Positions 33,728 through 49,006 of a stretch of DNA of 64,000 bases are shown here, in pieces (the stretch's first letter is position 1; every line of letters starts with the position of its first letter). The position numbers and the translations under genes were made by a program. Location: positions 8,269,501-8,333,500 of the forward strand of contig NC_091112.1 of NCBI RefSeq assembly GCF_024713975.1, read 5' to 3'. Source of the stretch: Paralichthys olivaceus. Taxonomy: Eukaryota; Chordata; Actinopteri; Pleuronectiformes; Paralichthyidae. The notes under the pieces were generated by a model. The model ran no database searches. It had not been told where the DNA came from and saw only the letters and a program-made list of their open reading frames with translations.

Positions 33728-34933
33728 GCACGCACACGCACACCAGGCACTTAAACACCAGATCCATATGGATCTGTGTGTGAATACTACACACAGGTAG
33801 TCCAGGCCTAGCCTTTATCAATCGACCCATTTCTTGATATAAAGTCTAAATTATTTATCCAGTAAGACAAGACAGCTGACTCAACAAGGTGTGAAATGCT
33901 GGCTCATGTTAGTCGTACACACAGTCTGACAATAACAACACGTCTGAGACTTTCCATTCCAGAAAATAAAACCCTTGAGTTACAGTTCAACACTGCAACT
34001 GTTCCATGATAGTCAGTATTTCCAAAGTGTGCCTGTTTACGAACAATAAAATAAAACCACACACTTGTGGGATGTGAAATAAGTGGCGACAGAATAAGCC
34101 TCTTGCTTTGGCAAAGGGAAGGTTTTACTAAAGCAGGTATCAGGAGAGCAATATAATTTTAATAAAACCATCAGCTAAACCTCGGTGCTGTGTCTGTCTG
34201 TTTAAAGCACAACAATCTCCTGCATCAGCTTTAATCAAGAGAGCAGCAGAGCTAATTAACTCAGCTCCTTCCTTGGTGTAATTCTACAAACAGCCAATCA
34301 AGAGCTTCACCGTTGTTTTATGGGACCTATGCGGAAATTATTTTAATTTCATCCTCAATCTTCCTCAGTATTGTTGTTTGGATGGTTCTTTTTAAATGTT
34401 TTTATATGAAATATTATGCCTTCCACCGAGGAAGTTATGTTTTCACCTCTGTTTGTTCGTTTGTTGTTGATGGATGGGACATGGGCTAAGAAAAAGACAA
34501 TCAAATGTTGACATGCGGCGAATCCCCCACATTTTTTTCCCTTTCATTTTTCATGTCACTGATTTCAGGGAATAATTCAACAGCTGGGTGCTATTCTGAT
34601 ATCTGTCCCCTGTATGTGCTAGAGTCCTGAGGTGTGTATGTATATGTGTGTCTGTGTTTGTCCTGTCCTACCAGTGTTATGATTTAAAACCTGTCTTTGG
34701 CATTTTGGGTGGTTAATACAAATAAGATGTATTTGCTGGTGTGTTTTCTGTTTTTATAGCTGTATACTACACTGTGTATATTTAAACATATTAAATATAT
34801 ATTATATAATGTATGAGACATGTCCTCTGGTCTGTGTGAGCAGCCGACAGGAAACCTGACCTGGATTGTTCCATTACAGCAGTATTACGCTCTGTGGAGA
34901 TCGCCTTCCCCCTCTGCATTATTGATTGATAGT

Positions 34934-35031
<98 letters not shown>

Positions 35032-38000
35032 ACTCAGCAGGGGTGCCTTCACTTAGAGTTCATGACCGACTTCTGCTGCTGCCTTATGATTCCATAGTTA
35101 AATGCTATCGTTTAAAACAACCCTGAATTCAAAAACTACAAATTATTTCATCCACATAAGAAGAAAAATAATAAACACACAAACCAGAAAATCACAATTA
35201 TATAGAGTGAATGCTATAATTGCTTATTGTGTGCTGTGTACCATACATTTGTGAATGACTGAAGGGAAAACGAGGAGGTTAACACGGCCTTAACAGATGG
35301 TCACATTTAAAGCACATGTTTATGTAGTTCCCTGGAAGTGATGTCACTCACCTTCGTCCTGTGCAGCCCTGGCGGCTCGAGCCTGGGCCAGCTCAATGCT
35401 GACTGGTTTCTGTCTGTGCTGCTGCTGGACAGACAGAGGGACGGCAGGGATCTGCGGAAGCTTCTCTCTCCACTCCGGCCCGTCCTCCTCGATCAGCATC
35501 TTAGTGATTCTGGCAGAAAAGACAAGGAGCGCAAAAGATGAGCACAGGAACGACTCAAGTGTTGGTGAATGTTTGTGTTGTACTGTATTAATGCTGGGTT
35601 ACATGGTGTTTCTATACTTGACGAATGTGCGCTCGTCTTGTTTCTGAACGTGTTGCCTCAACACGGGGCTGCAGCGCTGTGGTGGCCCACTATACAGACT
35701 AAGTGGCAGCCATCACTGCTACATGCGAGTGTAATCATTCATTTGCTTCAATAGCTACTACAGAAAATAACAGACTGCCCCATTTCAAAGACCTAAATGC
35801 AGCATTATTTGTGGTCACAGTGAGGTTAGGTTAGCCCTGCCCTCCCCTGCCCTCCTCAGCTGCTTTCTTTTCCTTCCAGGGCCAGAGTTAGAATATATAT
35901 GTTTTCCTCTACTGTAGCATAGACCAATTGTTACTCACCACTTCCTATGATCATTAATGCTACAGCAGCCGATTTCAGGAGGAAATTCAGATAAGAACTG
36001 CCACATCCACAGAACCAAACAAGATAATAAGATTTTCAAGGATCATTAATTATTTCCTATGGAGACCGGTGTAAAAAATTATATATTCAACACACGCATG
36101 TCTGCTTGGCCTACTGAAGGCAGAAATTATGTCTTGAGTATGATTAATATTATATAAGTGAAATAAATGAAAATGCAGTGCAAGCTAAAACAGAATGTGA
36201 CATTATAATGTGTTGGGGAAAAACACAATTGCCACTTTTGAATAAACTCAGAAACTGCATCGTGTAAATAGCTCCTCTTCTTTCATAAGGTTACATAAGG
36301 CACACGAGGGTGGTTCACTGTTAAGCTGACTTGAGCTGACCTGTGGACGCTGTCATGAGCCGCCTGCACCCCGGTGTCCATCTGCAGGACGGTCTTATAA
36401 TCCACGTAGGCCTTTCTGTAGCGCTCCACTGACTCATAGGCCATAGCCCTGCGCAACAGGGGCTTCAGAGAGTAGGGCTGCAGCTCCAAAGCCCTAAGAG
36501 GATCAGAAAGACACAGAGACAGAGGATCAAACCCTCCATGCCTGCACAGGTGTGGCTGGGATGATCTGAAGCTTTCCATTCATAAACATGTGAGGGAGTG
36601 TTTGTTTGAGAAATTCCTGAAGCCGTGGAAGTGAAAAACAAACTCTGTTGACCCAAAACTATTCCATGAACCATTTATAACTATTAAAGATTCTGTGGAA
36701 ATGCTGAACAATCTTCTGCTTGAGCTTGTGGCTCTGAGCTAAGCTCTGGTCTGTGATAATGCCACGGCGAGGGCATTGTAAACTAATTACAAAGCAAATA
36801 TCCATTTTCTTCATGCACAGTAAGGATCTCCTGTCTGCTATTGTGCAGTGTATGGAAAAGCTAATTTAATTTATATCAAGTTCTCTATATATTCTTTTGT
36901 GAGGATAACGTGGTGTGAATGATGAGTTTAAATCAACAGCAGGGTCCTATGTGAGTAACATGTAAGTAAATGTAATAATGAACTCGTCGACATTTAGCCT
37001 TTCCAAACACCGTTCTCCATTACTTCTGAATGTAAACAGAAAATATAATTATTGTATAATTATATAAGAACTACACAGAAAAGCAATGTCTGCAAACATG
37101 CAGGAATATATGCAAATGCACACACACACAGAAACACTGATCACGTACTTGGTGCAGTCCTGTATGCAGTCTGTGCTGTTTCCGTCCTTCAGGTAGCAGG
37201 CAGCTCTGTTGGAGTAGAGAATACACACGTCTTCTGGACTATCGATGCCTGGAGGGGAACAAGCACAACCACTCAACTGAGAGACCAGATACAAAAAGAA
37301 CACATCTGTGATCTGTCATCTGTGAGCTCAGTGTAAAACACTGTCTAACAGCTTCCCATGTGAAAGTAAAGATAGTATCCACAGCAGCTTGGACCTGGAG
37401 CTCCTGGCTACAGTGAGGTCAACACAAACAGTTCCATTTAAAAGCATTAGACTGTTCAGAGACGCTGAGAGGGGGAATGGTAGACACATGAATGGATGTG
37501 TCCTTCTGGCAGAGTCATTTTCTTCTCTGACCTTTCTTTCCTGAGCCTCCATTGCAGTTTCACAACAGTTAGCAGAGCATCAGTCACTACACACTGCTTC
37601 AGTCTGAAAACGAACATCAGCAGCGCTCATACTGAAAAAAGCCAACATCACACATTGTTGTCGGTCAGTCTCACCTGAAGCATCCTTCTGTGACATCATA
37701 ATAGGTCTCCTCTAATTGTTTTGTCTCGGGTGCTGCCGAAGAAGCCATGACTCTGTGTGTCAGCTGTGAGACTAAAAGTTGGCCGCTTGTTCTGAAGCAT
37801 GACATTCAATCTCACCTAAAAGCTCCTTGCTCCAACAAATGAATGGTTCTGTCTTGTGCCAACAATCCACTTCAATCACCAATGACCCCTCGTGTGTTAG
37901 ATCATGTTTGGCTAAAAATGAAAGATTACCAGCTGTCCAAACAGACCTGTGACATATCTGAGAAGTGACATGCACATACTATGCTTCAGGTATTACATAG

Positions 38001-39245
38001 GATAGAGACTGGGTACATAAATGAAATTGTGCAGCATGGCAGACACTGACATGATGTGTTCATAACTGTGGATTATGGAGACAAATCACAATAATTCAAC
38101 AATAATTCCCTTAGAGAGCAGATGTATACTGTAGAATAATCATTTTTTAAAGTAGAACATTAAATATGCAGCTGCAGAGATCTATTGATGACAAATCAAC
38201 AGTTTTGATGACCCGACAAGTCATTTTCTAAGTAAAAGGTTCCATTTCTTTTTAAACCTCTATGATTAAAAAAATAACTGCCATTTTTGTACTCTACCCT
38301 AGAGCAAACTTTGGATTTAGAATAAAAAAATCATCATATATCAACTATGTTCTGACACTGTTTGAGCCTAAACTATTATTTGTGTAGTTAAAGGTTCAGT
38401 GTGTTTTACGTCCAGATGTATTTGCAGAAATTGAAAATAAAATAATCCTAATGATGTTTTCACAAGTGTTGTTTTCTTTACCCTAGAATGGACCCTTTAA
38501 ATTTAAATTCTTTATATTTACCTCAGGAGCAGGTTCTCTCTACGGACACCACGATTTTTCTTACAGAAGACCAGACTGGACAAACTAAACACCTTTTGAG
38601 TTTTATGACAACTGAAGGCTGCAACAGGTTCTCCTTCATGTTTGGAAGGGGAGGGTGACGTGAGGGGGAATTCAGCTGCAACATGCTACTCCACCACTAG
38701 ATGTCACTAAATTCCACACGGAACCTTTAAGAAAATAATAGCTAGTTGTAGACATCCACATGCTATTGACACGGACAGTCACCGTGTAATTTAAGCTTAA
38801 GGTTTCAAGATTTTCCTTCAGCGCACATGTCTGAAGGTACAGATGTGTTATAACCACATGAATACGTCTCTGAGGAAAACAAACTCATATCTCCCCCACC
38901 TGCTTCAGCACATCCATTAATAGCCTGTGTGTACTTTTCCAGGGCGTCTCCGAACTGTCCGTGTTTGAAGAGGTGGTTCCCCTCGTTCTTGAGCCGGGCC
39001 AGGTGAGGAGGAAGGGCCCCGGCAGGAGCGTCCAGGTAACTCGTGTCCACCGCAGGTCTGTCCCGCTCCTCCTGCCCACCGGCAGGGTCGATTCCCCTCT
39101 GAGTGCCATTGGCCACCCCCTTCTGCGGGGCTCTGTGGGGGTTTCCCGTGCCGCCTCCGCCCCGGCTCCTCGCCCCGCTCCCCGCCGAGGCCTGGTCCGC
39201 TCTCGCTGCTCCGCTGCCGGAGGGTTTCTCCTGAGCGTTCCCCAT
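32164..39245 (-). CDS. spag1: SPAG1-like TPR protein, short form, seven exons (C-terminus uncertain)
   Basis: TPR co-chaperone scaffold; human SPAG1 is cytoplasmic, binds HSP70/HSP90 and is needed to assemble axonemal dynein arms. Exons on the minus strand: 39245-38900, 37248-37149, 36493-36341, 35509-35352, 33344-33203, 32720-32594, 32493-32356 or reading on to a stop at 32164. The N-terminal 75 residues are Gly/Ala/Arg-rich. TPR block 1 is near 82-200 (LKNEGNHLFKHGQFGDALEKY; ILYSNRAACYLKDGN; LKPLLRRAMAYESVERYRKA), then a GPEWREKLPQIPAVP linker as in SPAG1/TOMM34, then TPR block 2 near 255-380 (LLKQKGNDLVKKGNF; AFYRRALAHKGLQ). The start MGNAQEKPSG corresponds to an internal MGN of human SPAG1, so the N-terminal half is absent. 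The last exon has a good donor (CCAAGG|GTGAGA) just before a microsatellite, but no next exon was found; read-through gives a Thr-His repeat tail. TOMM34 is the main alternative; linkage to polr2k and rnf19a favours spag1. Confidence 0.8.
32267..32340. repeat. (GT)n microsatellite abutting the last spag1 exon
   Basis: About 37 GT units, read as (CA)n on the coding strand, starting roughly 15 bp after the potential splice donor of the last recognised spag1 exon. Confidence 0.97.
33678..33740. repeat. (CA)n microsatellite
   Basis: About 22 CA units followed by CACGCACGCACG variants, in a spag1 intron. Confidence 0.97.
34425..34600. repeat. Second copy of the 'AGGTTATGTTTTCACC' repeat
   Basis: CCACCGAGGAAGTTATGTTT, then CACCTCTGTTTGTTCGTTTG, GACATGGGCTAAG and TTTCAGGGAATAATTC. 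Same order of phrases as the element at 31875 but with a deletion in the middle. Lies in a spag1 intron. Confidence 0.65.
34935..35028. repeat. (CA)n microsatellite, about 47 units
   Basis: Uninterrupted CA dinucleotides, about 94 bp, in a spag1 intron. Confidence 0.98.
38388..38730. mobile_element. Complete-looking MITE with TTAA flanks
   Basis: A 343-bp element bounded by TTAA on both sides (38388-38391 and 38727-38730). Inverted ends: AGGTTCAGTGTG on the left and, read on the other strand, AGGTTCCGTGTG on the right. No coding capacity. TTAA target sites suggest piggyBac-type mobilisation. The interior (CCTAGAATGGACCCTTTAAA; CCACTAGATGTCACTAAATT) matches phrases I recall from a common teleost repeat. 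It sits in the first intron of the spag1-like gene. Confidence 0.8.
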
Positions 39246-39339
39246 GGCTGCTCTCCCTCCGCAGTGAGATCAAACTCTTCCTGCTTCTGCCTCAGAGCTG
39301 CAGCTTCATCTGAGGCTGTGCAGGGGATTTCTGCCGGGA

Positions 39340-39490
39340 CCGCCCCCATCGTGACGCGTCACACGTGATGTCACGTGGGGGGTTGGGGGGGGCGATGCAG
39401 TGCTGCAGCAGGACGAGTCTGATGGAAACACAGACTGTTTACATGGGTCTGATGAGTCTGATGAGTCTGATGAGACTGATGAGACCTATG
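39340..39490. promoter_or_regulatory. spag1 upstream region: palindromic motifs and a 9-bp repeat
   Basis: GTGACGCGTCAC at 39351-39362 is a perfect palindrome. CACGTGATGTCACGTG at 39363-39378 holds two E-boxes (CACGTG), typical of USF/TFE-type factors. A TCTGATGAG short tandem repeat (about four units) lies at 39446-39482. Role as promoter is inferred from position. Confidence 0.4.
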
Positions 39491-40835
39491 GATGGGACAG
39501 ATCTGATGGCCCTAGCAACAGGCTTATATTGTTTTGTGTTCTTTTATTATCATTAGTGAAGTGAAATAAAACGAATATTCTCTTTCATGAACAAGCTTCT
39601 CTTCTGAATACAGCTCACTTTGATTGGCCTTTTTCATTGTAGCTTCTTTTAATATTTGTCTTAGCTCATGAGCCTTTTTTTTGTCCACCTGTCCGTGTTA
39701 TTTCCTCTTTCTAAAGCACTTCCTAACATTAAGACAAATGCTAAATAAAGTTTATTATTTTATCATTAATGTGTATCAGTACTAAAAAAAATGATGGGTA
39801 CATCTTTGGGAAAAGGACAGTTGTACATAACACAATGGATTTGTGGATTCACTGTGCGTACTTAGCACAGAGCAATTAGTTGGAATCACCTGTTTTTATA
39901 AGAAATCAAAATGGCTGCTGTAGAGAAAATGCAGTTGTTGGAATGAATCATATAAATAATGTTAAACTCCAACTTGTGATAAGTCTTTGTCATTGAGGTT
40001 AGTTTAACAAATTCTTATATAGCTAAATGTTTTAGTATGTTACTTAAATAAAGAATAAGGTTTAGCTAATTAATCCCTGTAAGCACAGATTCCGTGGGTA
40101 TGGCTTGCCATCTGGTGACCTGTGTGAGCACCTGTTCCCAAAGGCCACAGATTCAACTCTTCCGGGTAAAGAATTGCCTTTGGACCCATGAATCCATTTT
40201 ATAGTTTTGTGTTATCTAATATACCCCAATAATAATAAATTAAATAGAAAAGTAAGATAAACTCTCCCTTCATTCAAAAGCACAACAAACTGCTGCTTCC
40301 ATAATGACCTTGGAGTTCAATCAATATCTCACTCGTTTAAACATTTAATATATATATATACTTACATATGCCGTGAAAGGTTATATTTTTTGCACTGTTG
40401 ACTGCATTCGTTTCTGTGAAGTATTTGTATAAACTGCCACTGAATAACAATTTGACTCTTCTGCCTCAAAACAGCCAATGGTGGCTCTTTAAGTTCAAAT
40501 TAAATAGTTGACAAAAGTTGATTGAAACTCAAAAATTACAAATTTTAACACAAATCTTCATGGCAATGAAAAACTAAAAACGTTCATTGTTTGAATGCTA
40601 ACTTTAACAAACTTATTTCATGTTACCTCATTCAAACTATTGGCGAAAGACCACCTAAATACCCCTGTGCCTCACTCACTCTTTCCAAGTGTAAAGAAAA
40701 ACCTTCACATATCCACTTTCTCCTGTAGAAACGTGTTGGTGCAGCATGGCAGGAATTAACAGAGAAAATGTACAAAATTGCATTTTAAAATAAATGTGTG
40801 AACCTAATAGATTTTCCACATCATTCAGAAATACA
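39491..40835. other. Intergenic DNA between spag1-like gene and polr2k
   Basis: AT-rich, with a short (TA)n near 40351. No gene, exon or RNA recognised. Confidence 0.5.
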
Positions 40836-40908
40836 GTCTGTTTATTTACATCCAAACAAACTACAAAAGTTACACACAACAATAACAAAACAGCTGATCT
40901 CATCTTCT

Positions 40909-45999
<5,091 letters not shown>

Positions 46000-48510
46000 G
46001 TGATCCTCCCTGTCACCTTCACACCCGGGACTCTAAAAGCCACAAAAAACACAAAACGTACGTCCTAATGACTTGATGGGACGAAGATGACTCCACTGAC
46101 TTTTTTTTGAAGTCGACTGCTGTTCTGACATAGTGGCCTGTGACTGAAGAGAGATGTTTCTTCTTCACTCTGGCTCCTGGAATCCACACTAACAAGCCTC
46201 TGTCCAGATGCTGTTCCTTCAATTTAAATCTTAATTTAGTTTCTCCAGTCTTGTAAAGTTGTGTCTCCTAAATGAAGCTCAAGTCTGCAGCCAAAGAGAG
46301 AACCAAGTCTGTTGATTACACATCCGGAAGTGAAAATTATTGATTTCACCTCCTCTAAAGAAATGTCCCTTTCACATCTGATAGAAAACCGTCTTGGGGA
46401 GTCAGCATTAAAACAAAAGAAAGGACAACCAGGCCAACACTACACCAAGCCTTGTTAGCAGCAGGGGCGGTGGTGTAGACAACAAGTGTTCTTTTTTCCC
46501 TCAGACTTTGTAACTGTAAATATAACATAGAGCCTAGTTTGGAAATACCTGCAACATAAAGCTATGGAGGTTCATCCATGACCAAAGACAATCAAGGTGA
46601 TGCTTCAGTTGAGAATGCCTTAAAACATATTTGAAACCTGGTTTTCAAAATAAGCAATGTAGTGAAACAACCAAGTCGTCATTGGTGGTTGAATACTTCC
46701 TTTCTTGGAGATGAGTTGGACTCTGCAAATGTTTGTCAGAATGGACAGAGATGACAAATCATTTGGTGAAGAGTAGATCGTGTGTTTTCACTTGTTTTGT
46801 GGACCAGAAAATTCTAAACTTATTTCAATATAGTCTTATTATCATTATTTAATTTTGTTGTTTTTAAATTTGATGTTCTGGGCTTCTTTATCACAGCCAA
46901 GTCGGTCTATACTGATGGATACCATGGATCTTAGTGCCTCATAACTCACACCTGCATCCTTCTGGCACACATCACCCACTCTACGTGAATTTAAAATCTA
47001 CAACCTTACTTAACGGATGGTTTTTTTTTTTAATGCAAGGCGTTACAGAAAGTCAGAAGAATTATGATTTCCCTACAAGCTTAAGCATTCCTAAACAACG
47101 ACTGTTTTATTATCAGTGTGAGCTGTAACAGTGAAGAAAGCAGCCAGTAGCCTGCTGTTTACTTTAGTAAAAAACGAGCGGCTGCACCAGCCTCATATCT
47201 CCAGTCTGAGTTTCAGACATCAGATCATTATTATATCCTTTTGCATTAAGATCATTTCCCTGCAGCTTATCCGTACGTATGTATCAGCAACTCTGAATAT
47301 GATTTCCTGACATATCGAGTGTGTGGTGTCATTGATGAAGTAATGAAGATATGTTGCTACAATTTGTATTACAGACAAATATTCAGCGTGTTCATCGACT
47401 GATGTGACATTGCCCCTTTGTCAAATTATAAGAGGTTTGTATGATGTTAAAGCTAACTTCATTAGCTGTAATGCAGAAATGCCAATCATAACGCTACATT
47501 GAGTAACATTTTTTATTTAACAGTAACATATTTGGCTTGGCTCGTATCTCGGTAACAATTCTTAAAAAAACAAGTTCAAAGGTTCTGATCAGAAACGGGG
47601 ATGTTCTCCTTTTTGCTCTAAAATGTTTTTTGATTTTGATCCTAACCAACCTATCAAACATTTGTTTTCTTCATGAAGAAATCAGGTTTCGTGTCACTTG
47701 GTTTTGATGAGTCATGCTAATGCTAATTATGACACTTTGAATGAATCCAGACTGTCATCGTCTGCAGGTTGCTGTTACATTTGAATGTTGATAATATGAT
47801 ACTGTTCTAAATAGACCTGTTACACTGTCTTACTGTGTCTTATATGATGGACAATGAGGCTGAATGGTTAAACACATGAATCTCAATCACCACTATCTAT
47901 TAATGCTCACGTTTGAACTTGTTATTTTTCTGCTTTAACATGAACCTCTTTCACAATACTCATTAATATTCTTGCCATTGTTTTCGTGAATCAAGACTAC
48001 AGCATATTGGCAACACAAGCATTCACACTATTTATTTAACGCTTCAACCTCTTTTTTTTTCGTGACACTGGTTTAAATACAGAAGCTGATTTGACTGTTT
48101 CACATTTTGACCCTCTGTCGGATATATTGTGTGTTAGACTATGCATGTTCATAATTATCTTTGCTCTGTAGTGGAATGCTCTTATATTAACTGCACAGGT
48201 AAGGAGTATTGTTTATATGGAAGATTGATTATTTTCACAGCTTTTAATTATTGAATAAAAAATATTTGCTCTGTAAAAAAATGAAAAGCCCAGTTTGAAA
48301 CATGACATTGTTCAGAACTGATCATGTTGTGTATCTAAAAATCACTTCTTTTTTTTTTTTAACTATATAGCAACATGATTTTGTCTTCATTTATGAATTG
48401 AGGTTTAGGGTGGAATGTAAGCATTTCTGTTTGAACCACTTAATTTATTATGTTTGTAAGACTTTATAACGTTTTGAAAAAGTGCAAGAAATAATAAAAG
48501 TTACTTATAG
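46000..48510 (+). other. stk3 3' UTR, about 2.5 kb
   Basis: Long AT-rich non-coding stretch after the stop. AATAAA at 48493-48498 followed by a T/G-rich region is the likely distal end; AATAAA near 48253 could be a proximal one. No exon recognised. Confidence 0.6.
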
Positions 48511-49006
48511 TTAACCTGACCTGCAGTGGAATGTTTTTATCTTATCTCTGAATTCATACGTGGAGACTTGAACATCTAAGCTCGAGTGGTGCTCAGTGAT
48601 TACCTGTGCCAAGGCCGAACAATTCTACACACGATTGTCTAGTTTTGTAGAATAATGAAAGAAAAGAAACACATGAAACATATTTACTTAGCTGTTTCTC
48701 TTGAGAAAATACACATCACACAGTAAAACGTGTTAAAGTACCCACCCTGTAAAACTACTACAGAAGCACATGACACCGGTTCTACCGTAACTCTCTGAAT
48801 ACAAACGCACCTATGTTTTTCTGTTTCCACGCTGTTTCCTCCAGGAATCGCCTACAAAAAACCCTGCGTGCTCCTCCCAGCAGACATTGCGGCAAAGTTT
48901 ATGTCAGCTGTTCCTTTTTTGTCCCTGGCTGTTCACTTAGTTGTTGCACAACACGACCTTCGTTCATTGCTTCTCTCTGTGGTGCAGCAAGAAACCATCA
49001 AGAAAC

